Assembly (NCBI RefSeq): GCF_012034385.1
Contig: NZ_JAAVJB010000027.1
Coordinates: 1-37,268 of the forward strand
DNA length: 37,268 nucleotides
Direction: 5' to 3'
Origin: Streptomyces spiramenti
GTDB lineage: Bacteria > Actinomycetota > Actinomycetes > Streptomycetales > Streptomycetaceae
A program made the position numbers and the translations under genes. The notes below the pieces were generated by a model. That model was not told the DNA's origin and did not search any database. It saw only the letters and a program-made list of their open reading frames with translations. Below, one piece after another: positions 15,815-22,438 of this stretch (the stretch's first letter is position 1; every line of letters begins with the position of its first letter).

Positions 15815-15820
15815 ACTCTA
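15815..15820 (-). promoter_or_regulatory. -10 element of MarR gene (1)
   Basis: TAGAGT on minus, 7 nt before the ATG at 15807, suggesting a leaderless or near-leaderless mRNA. No clear -35. Confidence 0.45.
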
Positions 15821-15972
15821 GGCCGTGCCGGCCGTGACCTCGCGGATCGGAGCCGGGGCGCCGCGCGGTTGCCGGAGGGGCCACGGACCCCGGGGCGCGT
15901 GGGACGGCGCGGGGTCGTGGCGGGAGACCCGGCGGCCCTCGCGGGCGCGGAGCGTGCCACACTGGCGGAGCT

Positions 15973-15988
15973 TGTGCATGCATTCACA
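15973..15988. promoter_or_regulatory. Near-perfect 16-bp palindrome upstream of DUF3817 gene
   Basis: TGTGCATGCATTCACA is symmetric at 14 of 16 positions around TGCATGCA. It sits in the divergent gap between MarR gene 1 and the DUF3817-like gene, a usual location and size for a MarR operator. Confidence 0.5.
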
Positions 15989-16005
15989 TGGGAGTGTCGA
16001 ACCTG

Positions 16006-16365
16006 ATGGACCAGAAGACCGCCGCCGCCCTCCGCCGCCTCCGGCTGGTGTCCGCCCCCGAGGCGATCTCCTTCCTGCTGCTCCTCGTGGCCTCCGTGCT
16101 GCGTCGCACCACCGACTTCGACGCCGTCCCGGTCCTCGGTGCCGTCCACGGCCTCCTCTTCGTCGTCTACGCGGTGCTCTGGCTCGACGCGTGGAACCGC
16201 ACGCGCTGGTCGTTCGGGACCGCCGTCTGGTACTTCGTGATGGCTGTCGTCCCCACCGGCGGGTTCTTCGCCGAGCGGCGGCTGCGTCGTGAGGAGGCCG
16301 CCCTCGCCGCGGTCCCCGACGCCGCCGACCCCCGGCCCGCCGACGGCGACCCGGTCCGCGCCTGA
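16006..16365 (+). CDS. DUF3817-like small integral membrane protein (1)
   Basis: A 119-residue protein with three predicted transmembrane helices (about 14-33, 41-61, 69-88) and a hydrophilic C-terminal tail. Family-type features are LRLVSAPEA, AVHGLLF and PTGGFFAERR. No biochemical function is established. The ATG at 16006 (MDQKTAAALRRLR) fits family starts; an ATG at 15988 would add six residues and overlaps the palindrome. GGGAG (15990-15994) is 11 nt upstream of the chosen start. It has a paralogue at 17093-17476, and each lies beside a MarR gene. Confidence 0.85.
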   Translation: MDQKTAAALRRLRLVSAPEAISFLLLLVASVLRRTTDFDAVPVLGAVHGLLFVVYAVLWLDAWNRTRWSFGTAVWYFVMAVVPTGGFFAERRLRREEAALAAVPDAADPRPADGDPVRA

Positions 16366-16373
16366 CGACTCCG

Positions 16374-16396
16374 CCGTGCGCCCCGGGGGCGCACGG
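16374..16396 (+). terminator. Terminator hairpin A after DUF3817 gene (1)
   Basis: A perfect 10-bp stem, CCGTGCGCCC with GGGCGCACGG, and a 3-nt loop, 8 nt after the stop. Confidence 0.7.
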
Positions 16397-16398
16397 AA

Positions 16399-16437
16399 CG
16401 GTGTGCCGCGCGCCCCTCGCCGGCGGGCGGCACACCG
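16399..16437 (+). terminator. Terminator hairpin B after DUF3817 gene (1)
   Basis: An 11-bp perfect stem (16399-16409 with 16427-16437) and a 17-nt loop, immediately after hairpin A; a tandem terminator. Confidence 0.55.
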
Positions 16438-16485
16438 CTCCCACCAGCGGTTCGGCGCCCGTGCGGTCGCCTGCCGAGACGGGCC

Positions 16486-16513
16486 TTGCCCGGTTGTGAC
16501 CAGCCGGTAGGGT
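16486..16513 (+). promoter_or_regulatory. Promoter of MarR gene (2)
   Basis: TTGCCC (16486-16491), 16-nt spacer, TAGGGT (16508-16513), then 7 nt to the GTG at 16521. No ribosome site, so a leaderless mRNA is likely. Confidence 0.5.
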
Positions 16514-16520
16514 CGGCGCC

Positions 16521-17030
16521 GTGCCGAAACCGCTGAGCCTCTCCTTCGACCCGATCGCGCGCGCCGACGTGCTGTGGCAGCGGCGCTGGGGAGCCGCACC
16601 GCCGATGGCGGCGATCACCTCGATCATGCGGGCGCACCAGATCCTGCTGGCCGAGGTGGACGCCACGGTCCGCCCCTTCGGGCTGACGTTCGCCCGGTAC
16701 GAGGCCCTGGTCCTGCTGACCTTCAGCAAGGCGGGCGAGCTGCCGATGTCCAAGATCGGCGAGCGGCTCATGGTCCACCCGACATCGGTCACCAACACCG
16801 TCGACCGTCTGGTGCGGGCGGGGCTCGCGACCAAGCGCCCCAACCCCAACGACGGCCGCGGCACCCTCGCCTCCATCACCGACAAGGGGCGCGAGGTCTG
16901 CGACCGGGCGACCGCGGCGCTGATGGGCACCGATTTCGGTCTCGGGGCCTACGACGACGAGGAATGCCGCGAGATCTTCGCCCTGCTGCGTCCGCTGCGG
17001 GTCGCCGCGGGGGACTTCGACGAGGGATGA
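16521..17030 (+). CDS. MarR-family transcriptional regulator (2)
   Basis: A 169-residue winged-helix regulator: N-terminal extension and dimer helix (1-60), recognition region about 74-99 (LPMSKIGERLMVHPTSVTNTVD), wing about 102-120 with NPNDGRGT, the usual MarR D.R/G wing. The start is GTG at 16521, 7 nt after TAGGGT. It precedes the second DUF3817-like gene by 62 nt on the same strand, and could also act at the AT-rich palindrome before icmA (17624-17651), but no evidence singles out its target. Confidence 0.9.
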   Translation: MPKPLSLSFDPIARADVLWQRRWGAAPPMAAITSIMRAHQILLAEVDATVRPFGLTFARYEALVLLTFSKAGELPMSKIGERLMVHPTSVTNTVDRLVRAGLATKRPNPNDGRGTLASITDKGREVCDRATAALMGTDFGLGAYDDEECREIFALLRPLRVAAGDFDEG

Positions 17031-17080
17031 CCCCGCGGGCCGCGGGTGGCCCCGATGGGGATCGGCCCGGTTGGTGCCGA

Positions 17081-17086
17081 TACGCT
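17081..17086 (+). promoter_or_regulatory. -10 element of DUF3817 gene (2)
   Basis: TACGCT lies 6 nt before the ATG at 17093; no ribosome site is present. Suggests a separate leaderless transcript downstream of MarR gene 2. Confidence 0.4.
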
Positions 17087-17092
17087 CGGGGC

Positions 17093-17476
17093 ATGAAGCG
17101 GAGTGTCCTGACGCGCTACCGGGTGATGGCTCTCGTCACCGCCGTGATGCTGCTGGTACTGAGCACCTGCATGGTGTTCAAGTACGGCTTCGACACCGGG
17201 GCGGACGTCACGTTCGTGGTGTCGCAGACCCACGGTCTGCTGTACATCATCTACCTGATCTTCGCCTTCGACCTCGGTCAGAAGGCGCGCTGGAAGTTCG
17301 GCAAGCTCCTGTGGGTGCTGCTCTCCGGCACGATCCCGTTCGTCGCGTTCTTCGTGGAGCGGCGCATCTCGGCGGAGGTGACGCCGCTGGTGGAGGAGTA
17401 CGAGCGCCGGGTCGCCGACGAGGCGCGGGCCGACGAGGCCCATGCCGCCGGCGCCGAGGAGCCCGTGAAGTCCTGA
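17093..17476 (+). CDS. DUF3817-like small integral membrane protein (2)
   Basis: A 127-residue protein with three predicted transmembrane helices (about 8-28, 41-60, 70-88) and an acidic, Ala/Glu-rich cytoplasmic tail. It shares with the protein at 16006-16365 the motifs HGLL(Y/F), W.FG and P...FFVERR/FFAERR, so the two are diverged paralogues. Function unknown. Start at 17093 is the only reasonable ATG (MKRSVLTRYRVMAL). Confidence 0.85.
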   Translation: MKRSVLTRYRVMALVTAVMLLVLSTCMVFKYGFDTGADVTFVVSQTHGLLYIIYLIFAFDLGQKARWKFGKLLWVLLSGTIPFVAFFVERRISAEVTPLVEEYERRVADEARADEAHAAGAEEPVKS

Positions 17477-17504
17477 CCCGCTCCGCGGGTACCGCGCAGT
17501 CGAC

Positions 17505-17553
17505 GGGACCCCGGTCGCACCCCGCCCCACGGGCGGTGCGCGGCCGGGGTCCC
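17505..17553 (+). terminator. Terminator after DUF3817 gene (2)
   Basis: Outer stem GGGACCCCGG (17505-17514) with CCGGGGTCCC (17544-17553); the interior can also fold (CGCAC.. with ..TGCG). 28 nt after the stop. Confidence 0.7.
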
Positions 17554-17623
17554 GCGCGTGCGCGGCGCGGTGCGCCGGGCCGTGCGGGCGCGCTGACCTC
17601 ACCTGGATGCCGTGACGTCCTGG

Positions 17624-17651
17624 CAATTTACTTGGAAGTCCTAGTAAATTG
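17624..17651. promoter_or_regulatory. AT-rich 28-bp palindrome at the icmA start
   Basis: CAATTTACT (17624-17632) and AGTAAATTG (17643-17651) are perfect 9-bp arms; including the centre, 24 of 28 positions are symmetric. It is an isolated AT-rich island ending 5 nt before the icmA ATG and includes TAAATT (17645-17650), a possible -10 six nt before the ATG, and TTGGAG, a possible ribosome site. A strong repressor operator candidate. Confidence 0.7.
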
Positions 17652-17656
17652 GAGTC

Positions 17657-19357
17657 ATGGACGCTGACGCCATCGCTGAGGGCCGCCGACGGTGGCAGGC
17701 CCGGTACGACTCCGCCCGTAAGCGGGACGCCGACTTCACCACGCTTTCGGGTGACCAGGTGGACCCCCTGTACGGCCCGCGCCCCGGCGACCGCTACGAG
17801 GGGTTCGAGCGCATCGGCTGGCCCGGTGAGTTCCCCTTCACGCGCGGCCTGCACCCCACGGGCTACCGGGGGCGCCCCTGGACCATCCGGCAGTTCGCCG
17901 GCTTCGGCAACGCCCGCCAGACCAACGAGCGCTACAAGATGATCCTGGAGGCGGGCGGCGGCGGCCTGTCGGTCGCCTTCGACATGCCCACCCTGATGGG
18001 TCGCGACTCCGACGACCCCCGCTCCCTGGGCGAGGTCGGGCACTGCGGCGTGGCGATCGACTCCGCGGCGGACATGGAGATCCTCTTCGACGACATCCCG
18101 CTGCGGGACATCACGACCTCCATGACGATCTCCGGCCCCGCCGTGCCGGTCTTCTGCATGTACCTCGTCGCCGCCGAGCGGCAGGGGGTGGACCCGGGCG
18201 TCCTGAACGGGACGCTGCAGACCGACATCTTCAAGGAGTACATCGCCCAGAAGGAGTGGCTCTTCCCGCCGGAGCCGCACCTGCGCCTCATCGGCGACCT
18301 GATGGAGTACACCAACGAGGGCATCCCGGCGTACAAGCCGCTCTCGGTCTCCGGCTACCACATCCGTGAGGCCGGGGCGACGGCCGCGCAGGAGCTGGCC
18401 TACACCCTCGCCGACGGCTTCGGCTACGTCGAGCTGGGGCTCTCGCGCGGCCTGGAGGTCAACTCCTTCGCCTCCGGGCTCTCCTTCTTCTTCGACGCCC
18501 ACGTCGACTTCTTCGAGGAGATCGCCAAGTTCCGGGCCGCCCGCAGGATCTGGGCGCGGTGGATGCGCGACGTCTACGGCGCGACCGACCCCAAGGCGCA
18601 GTGGCTCCGCTTCCACACCCAGACCGCCGGGGTCTCCCTCACCGCCCAGCAGCCCTACAACAACGTGGTGCGGACCGCGGTCGAGGCGCTGGCCGCCGTC
18701 CTGGGCGGCACCAACTCGCTGCACACCAACGCCCTCGACGAGACGCTCGCCCTCCCCAGCGAGCAGGCCGCCGAGATCGCGCTGCGGACCCAGCAGGTGC
18801 TGATGGAGGAGACCGGAGTCACCAACGTCGCCGACCCGCTCGGCGGCTCCTGGTACGTGGAGCAGCTCACCGACCGCATCGAGGCCGACGCCGAGAAGAT
18901 CTTCGAGCAGATCGCCGAGCGCGGCCGGCGTGCGGTCGGCGACGGCGAGCACCCCATCGGTCCGATGACTTCCGGGCTGCTCCGCGGCATCGAGGACGGC
19001 TGGTTCACCGGGCACATCGCGGAGGCGGCCTTCCAGTACCAGCGTTCCCTGGAGAAGGGCGAGAAGCGGATCGTCGGTGTCAACTGCGCACACGGTTCCG
19101 TCACCGGCGACCTGGAGATCCTCCGCGTCAGTCACGAGGTCGAGCGCGACCAGGTGCGGACCCTCACCGACCGGAAGGCTCACCGCGACACCGACGCCGT
19201 CGTCGCCGCGCTGGACGAGATGGTGGCGGCGGCCCGCGACGGCCGCAACATGATCGACCCCATGCTGCGCGCGGTCCGCGCCGAGGCGACGCTCGGCGAG
19301 ATCTGCGACCGGCTGCGCGACGAGTGGGGCGTCTACGTGGAGCCCGCCGGGTTCTGA
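17657..19357 (+). CDS. icmA: Isobutyryl-CoA mutase large subunit, IcmA
   Basis: A 566-residue substrate-binding subunit of a B12-dependent acyl-CoA mutase, the same length I recall for Streptomyces IcmA. It has the TIM-barrel mutase domain (for example AGFGNARQTNERYK, DMPTLMGRDSD, TAQQPYNNVVRT, GGTNSLHTNA) but no C-terminal cobalamin-binding domain (no DxHxxG), so it needs a separate small subunit IcmB, not in this window. The residues that separate isobutyryl-CoA mutase from methylmalonyl-CoA mutase, F80 (RQFAGFG) and Q198 (IAQKEW), are present exactly where expected; methylmalonyl mutases have Tyr and Arg. It isomerises isobutyryl-CoA and n-butyryl-CoA, feeding valine-derived carbon into polyketide precursors. 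MeaB (10258-11220) may be its chaperone. Regulated probably through the palindrome over its start. Confidence 0.92.
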   Translation: MDADAIAEGRRRWQARYDSARKRDADFTTLSGDQVDPLYGPRPGDRYEGFERIGWPGEFPFTRGLHPTGYRGRPWTIRQFAGFGNARQTNERYKMILEAGGGGLSVAFDMPTLMGRDSDDPRSLGEVGHCGVAIDSAADMEILFDDIPLRDITTSMTISGPAVPVFCMYLVAAERQGVDPGVLNGTLQTDIFKEYIAQKEWLFPPEPHLRLIGDLMEYTNEGIPAYKPLSVSGYHIREAGATAAQELAYTLADGFGYVELGLSRGLEVNSFASGLSFFFDAHVDFFEEIAKFRAARRIWARWMRDVYGATDPKAQWLRFHTQTAGVSLTAQQPYNNVVRTAVEALAAVLGGTNSLHTNALDETLALPSEQAAEIALRTQQVLMEETGVTNVADPLGGSWYVEQLTDRIEADAEKIFEQIAERGRRAVGDGEHPIGPMTSGLLRGIEDGWFTGHIAEAAFQYQRSLEKGEKRIVGVNCAHGSVTGDLEILRVSHEVERDQVRTLTDRKAHRDTDAVVAALDEMVAAARDGRNMIDPMLRAVRAEATLGEICDRLRDEWGVYVEPAGF

Positions 19358-19377
19358 CCGCGCCGAGGCCGGAGCCG

Positions 19378-19465
19378 TCCCGTGGCCGGTCCTGCCCCGT
19401 CCCGTGCCCGGTCCTGCCCCGTCCCGTGCCCGGTCCCGCCCCGTCCCGTGCCCGGTCCCGTCCGG
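19378..19465 (+). repeat. Four 22-bp tandem repeats (minisatellite)
   Basis: Four contiguous 22-bp copies begin at 19378, 19400, 19422 and 19444, each starting TCCCGTG(C/G)CCGGTCC; copies 2 and 3 differ by one base and copies 1 and 4 by one to a few. The strand is strongly C/T-biased. It lies between icmA and its terminator, outside coding sequence, with no spacers, so it is not CRISPR. Confidence 0.85.
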
Positions 19466-19494
19466 CCCCGCGCCCACCCGGCGCGGGGCCGGAC
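19460..19494 (+). terminator. icmA terminator
   Basis: A perfect 15-bp stem (19460-19474 with 19480-19494) and a 5-nt loop (CACCC), joined to the end of the tandem repeat. The following 100 nt up to the thioredoxin gene shows no clear promoter. Confidence 0.8.
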
Positions 19495-19594
19495 GGCCGT
19501 CCCGTGCGTCGGTCGGACCCGCGTCCCACCGGGGCCGACCGGAACTCCGCGGGGGCGTGTGCCGGAACGCTCCGCGAAGAGGGAGACTGTTCTC

Positions 19595-20557
19595 ATGCAG
19601 CCACGCAACATGTCCATGAGCGGTGTCGTCGATCTCTCCGCGGTGAAGGCGGCGGCCGAGGCGAAGGAGAAGGCCGAGGCGGCCCGCGCGCAGCGCGCCG
19701 CGCAGCCCGAGGGAGCGGCGCCGGCAGCCCCGTTGGTCTTCGACGTCGACGAGGCCGGGTTCGAGCAGCTGGTGCTCCAGCGCAGCGCCGAGGTCCCGGT
19801 CGTCATCGACTTCTGGGCCGAGTGGTGCCAGCCGTGCAAGCAGCTGGGTCCGCTGCTGGAGAAGCTCGCCGCCGACTACGCCGGCCGGTTCGTGCTGGCC
19901 AAGGTCGACGTGGACAGCAACCAGATGCTGTTCCAGCAGTTCGGGGTGCAGGGCATCCCGGCGGTCTTCGCGGTGGTCGCCGGCCAGGCGCTGCCGCTGT
20001 TCCAGGGGGCGGCGCCCGAGCAGCAGATCCGGCAGGTGCTCGACCAGTTGATCCAGGCGGCCGAGGAGCGGTTCGGGATCGTCGGCGCCCCGGTCGACCC
20101 GGAGCAGGTCCAGCAGGCGCCCCAGGAGGCCCCCGAACCGCCGCAGGACCCCGCGCTGGCGGCGGCCCACGACGCGCTGGACGGCGGGGACCTGGCCGGC
20201 GCGATCCTCGCCTACGAGGGTGTTCTGGCCGACCAGCCCGCCAACGTCGAGGCCCGGCTGGGACTCGGTCAGGCCAGGTTGCTGGAGCGGGTCCAGGGTG
20301 TGGACCTCGCCGCTGCCCGCAAGGACGCGGCAGACCGCCCCCGGGACGTCGACGCCCAGTTGGTCGCCGCGGACCTGGACCTGGTCGGCGGCCACGTGGA
20401 GGACGCCTTCGGTCGGCTGGTCGACGCGGTGCGCACCGCCGCCGGTGACGACCGGGACCGCGCCCGGGTCCGACTGCTGGAGCTGTTCGAGCTGGTCGGG
20501 CCGGACGACCCCCGGGTCGTCGCCGCGCGCGGCGCGCTCGCACGCGTCCTGTTCTGA
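19595..20557 (+). CDS. Thioredoxin-domain protein with TPR-like C-terminus (CnoX/YbbN-like)
   Basis: A 320-residue cytoplasmic protein: Ala/Glu-rich N-terminus (1-45), thioredoxin fold (about 48-155) with active site WCQPC (77-81) instead of the usual WCGPC, the cis-Pro in GIPAVF, then a helical TPR-like half (about 180-318). This is the layout of E. coli CnoX/YbbN, a holdase-type redox chaperone; whether the two cysteines are redox-active here is not shown. ATG at 19595 has GGGAG 9 nt upstream; ATG at 19610 is an alternative. A strong terminator follows. Confidence 0.88.
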   Translation: MQPRNMSMSGVVDLSAVKAAAEAKEKAEAARAQRAAQPEGAAPAAPLVFDVDEAGFEQLVLQRSAEVPVVIDFWAEWCQPCKQLGPLLEKLAADYAGRFVLAKVDVDSNQMLFQQFGVQGIPAVFAVVAGQALPLFQGAAPEQQIRQVLDQLIQAAEERFGIVGAPVDPEQVQQAPQEAPEPPQDPALAAAHDALDGGDLAGAILAYEGVLADQPANVEARLGLGQARLLERVQGVDLAAARKDAADRPRDVDAQLVAADLDLVGGHVEDAFGRLVDAVRTAAGDDRDRARVRLLELFELVGPDDPRVVAARGALARVLF

Positions 20558-20605
20558 CGACCGCCCCTCCGCCCGGCGGCGGCTCGCGCCCGCCCCGCGA
20601 ACCGA

Positions 20606-20646
20606 AGCGGCCCCCGGTGTCCCCGACGGGATACCCGGGGGCCGCT
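20606..20646 (+). terminator. Terminator after thioredoxin gene
   Basis: AGCGGCCCCCGG (20606-20617) pairs perfectly with CCGGGGGCCGCT (20635-20646); the inner part extends with a bulge. Confidence 0.8.
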
Positions 20647-21101
20647 CGTGCTTCCAGCTGCCCGGAGTTCGCACACTGCCGCCGCTTCGGGTGTGGCCCG
20701 GCGAAAAACGGCAAGGGGAGTGAAGGGCGCTCCGGGTGAACCAGGTAGGTTCGTCAAGGGTGTTGTGCCCCTTTGGTGAACGGGTTGCCCGGTTCCGCTC
20801 CCGGCGCACTCCGTTCGTTTCGCACTGATGTCCGCGGGATCACGGCCCGTTCCGGCTACCGGTCGGTAATGAGCCACTTGTGTCGCGGGCATGATGTACA
20901 CAACGATCGGCCGGGTCGGCGGTGCCACACGTCGGCCCCGGGCACCGTCGCCGGACGGTCCGCCCGGTAGGTGGGTGCGCGTCGCCCGCCGGTGGCAGTC
21001 GCCGGGGGTGGCCCGGGGGCATCGCGCTTCTTCCCCGAGCGCCGGACCGACGGTCCCGGCGGCGACCGGCGCCGGGGGAGTGGTCCACAAGGAGGAGAAC
21101 C
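20647..21101 (+). promoter_or_regulatory. Long upstream region of the DUF6230 operon
   Basis: About 455 bp without a credible gene, less GC-rich than its surroundings between 20700 and 20910. It holds TAGGTT (20746-20751, possible -10), a GGTGAAC direct repeat (about 20735 and 20775), the palindrome TACCG-GT-CGGTA (20857-20868), and TTGTGT (20878-20883) inverted to ACACAA (20898-20903). I read it as the control region of 21102-24137; the real start point cannot be fixed by eye. Confidence 0.45.
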
Positions 21102-21713
21102 ATGGATTCCCAGGCCCGTGGCGGCACCAGATGGAGGCGGTTCGCCGTGACCATGGTGCCGACGGTCGCCGCGACCGCGGCGATAGGCATCGCGGTGTCC
21201 CAGGGGGCGCTCGCCGCGTCCTTCTCGGTGTCCGGACAGGAGTTCAAGGTCTCGACGCCCGAACTCGTCAACACCGACGGTTTCGTGCAGTACGGCGGGA
21301 TCGTGGAGACACCGCGCGGACCGCGGCCCGTCGCGGTCTCCGCCTTCAACTCCGCGACCATCAAGGACCTGTGCCAGTCGGTGGTCATCCCCACACCGAT
21401 CGGCAACGTGAGCATCAAGCTGAACGCGGGCGGCGACCCCCGCCGGCCGGTGGAGGCGCGCAACCTCTTCATCGACCTGAACCAGGTGCAGGCCGACGCG
21501 GAGTTCACCAACATCGACATCGGCGTCTCGGTCGACGCCACCACCAAGGGCCCCCAGCCGGTCGGTCCGACGGTGCCGGGCTCCTTCGCGCAGCAGGCGG
21601 ACCGCGCTACCCTCACGGACGTGGAGCAGACCGCGCTCGCCACCTCGGCCGGGACGTTCAAGCTCAACGGGCTCCGGATGAGCGTCCACCGGGGCACCAA
21701 CGAGTGCTTCTGA
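21102..21713 (+). CDS. DUF6230-like exported membrane-anchored protein
   Basis: A 203-residue protein with an N-terminal signal anchor (about 13-38, RRFAVTMVPTVAATAAIGIAV) and an exported, beta-rich remainder with few charged clusters. Features are SFSVSGQEFKVSTPELV, a Cys in IKDLCQSVV (residue about 90) and a second Cys at the end (TNECF), which could form a disulfide outside the cell, and ADRATLTDVEQTALATSAG followed by TFKLNGLRM. It matches the DUF6230 family by recollection; no function is established. ATG at 21102 has a strong AAGGAGGAG site. It is followed by a DUF6114-like membrane protein, the family's usual companion. Confidence 0.85.
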   Translation: MDSQARGGTRWRRFAVTMVPTVAATAAIGIAVSQGALAASFSVSGQEFKVSTPELVNTDGFVQYGGIVETPRGPRPVAVSAFNSATIKDLCQSVVIPTPIGNVSIKLNAGGDPRRPVEARNLFIDLNQVQADAEFTNIDIGVSVDATTKGPQPVGPTVPGSFAQQADRATLTDVEQTALATSAGTFKLNGLRMSVHRGTNECF

Positions 21714-21743
21714 CCCGCTGACGGCGGCGCACCGGCCGTGGCC

Positions 21744-21780
21744 ACCGGGGCAGGGCGTGAACGCACCGTCCCGCCCCGGT
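21744..21780 (+). terminator. Hairpin between DUF6230 and DUF6114 genes
   Basis: ACCGGGGC (21744-21751) pairs with GCCCCGGT (21773-21780), with further imperfect pairing inside. It may attenuate rather than end transcription, because TACCGT (21805-21810) could restart it before the next gene. Confidence 0.4.
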
Positions 21781-21886
21781 CACCCGGCCGTCGGGGCACC
21801 GGCGTACCGTGCCTCCAGAAGCCGACCGGGAGAAGCCCCCGGAACACCCCGGGAACACCCGGACCGTGCCCCGCAGGGAGACCGCC

Positions 21887-22438
21887 ATGAGCAGCACCAC
21901 CGCAGGTCGTCCGGTTCCGACCGGCTCCGCCCTCGGCAGGGTCCGCCACCGGTTCCACCTGTGGCGGGGCGGACGGCCGTTCTGGGCCGGGCTGTACACG
22001 ATGCTCGGCGGCGTCCCGATCATGTACTTCCCGTACGCCAACATGCAGTTCGGCGACCTGACGATCAGGATGGCGACGACGGCGGGCGCCGGCTCGCTGG
22101 TCATCGGTGTGCTGATGATCACGCTCGGGCTCACCATGTGGTTCCAGCCGCTGACCCGTGTCTTCGCCGGGGTCGCCACGCTCGTCCTCGCGCTGGTGTC
22201 GCTGGTCGTGTCCAACTTCGGCGGCCTGCTGGTGGGTTTCCTGCTGAGCGTGCTCGGCGGTGGCATGTCCGTCTCCTGGGCGCCCGCGCGCCCGAGCGAG
22301 GAACCGCCGGGGGAACCGCGCGAGCGGGACCGCCCCGACGACGTCGGGGTGCCCGCGCCGCACGCGCCCGCCCGACGGGCGGAGACCGGTGCCGGTCCCG
22401 CCGCGGGCGAGCACAGGGAGGGCGAGCGTGCGGTGTGA
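21887..22438 (+). CDS. DUF6114-like four-helix membrane protein
   Basis: A 183-residue protein: short cytoplasmic N-terminus with RRW-like FHLWRGGRPFWAGL (24-36), four closely packed transmembrane helices (about 33-50, 62-84, 92-110, 112-130), then a 50-residue hydrophilic Pro/Glu/Arg tail. It matches the DUF6114 family by recollection; function unknown. ATG at 21887 has AGGGAG 6 nt upstream. The next gene starts inside its last codons (11-nt overlap), so the two are translationally coupled. Confidence 0.86.
   Translation: MSSTTAGRPVPTGSALGRVRHRFHLWRGGRPFWAGLYTMLGGVPIMYFPYANMQFGDLTIRMATTAGAGSLVIGVLMITLGLTMWFQPLTRVFAGVATLVLALVSLVVSNFGGLLVGFLLSVLGGGMSVSWAPARPSEEPPGEPRERDRPDDVGVPAPHAPARRAETGAGPAAGEHREGERAV

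Noticed and set aside
15988..16005. Upstream ATG for the first DUF3817-like protein
   Set aside because: It would place the start inside the palindrome and adds six residues not typical of the family; the ATG at 16006 fits better.
19378..19465. CRISPR array
   Set aside because: The 22-bp copies are contiguous with no unique spacers, and no cas genes are near; it is a tandem repeat.
16949..20809. 1286-codon minus-strand frame across icmA and the thioredoxin gene
   Set aside because: Opposite to a clear mutase and thioredoxin; its product is His/Asp/Val-rich shadow sequence with no recognisable domain.
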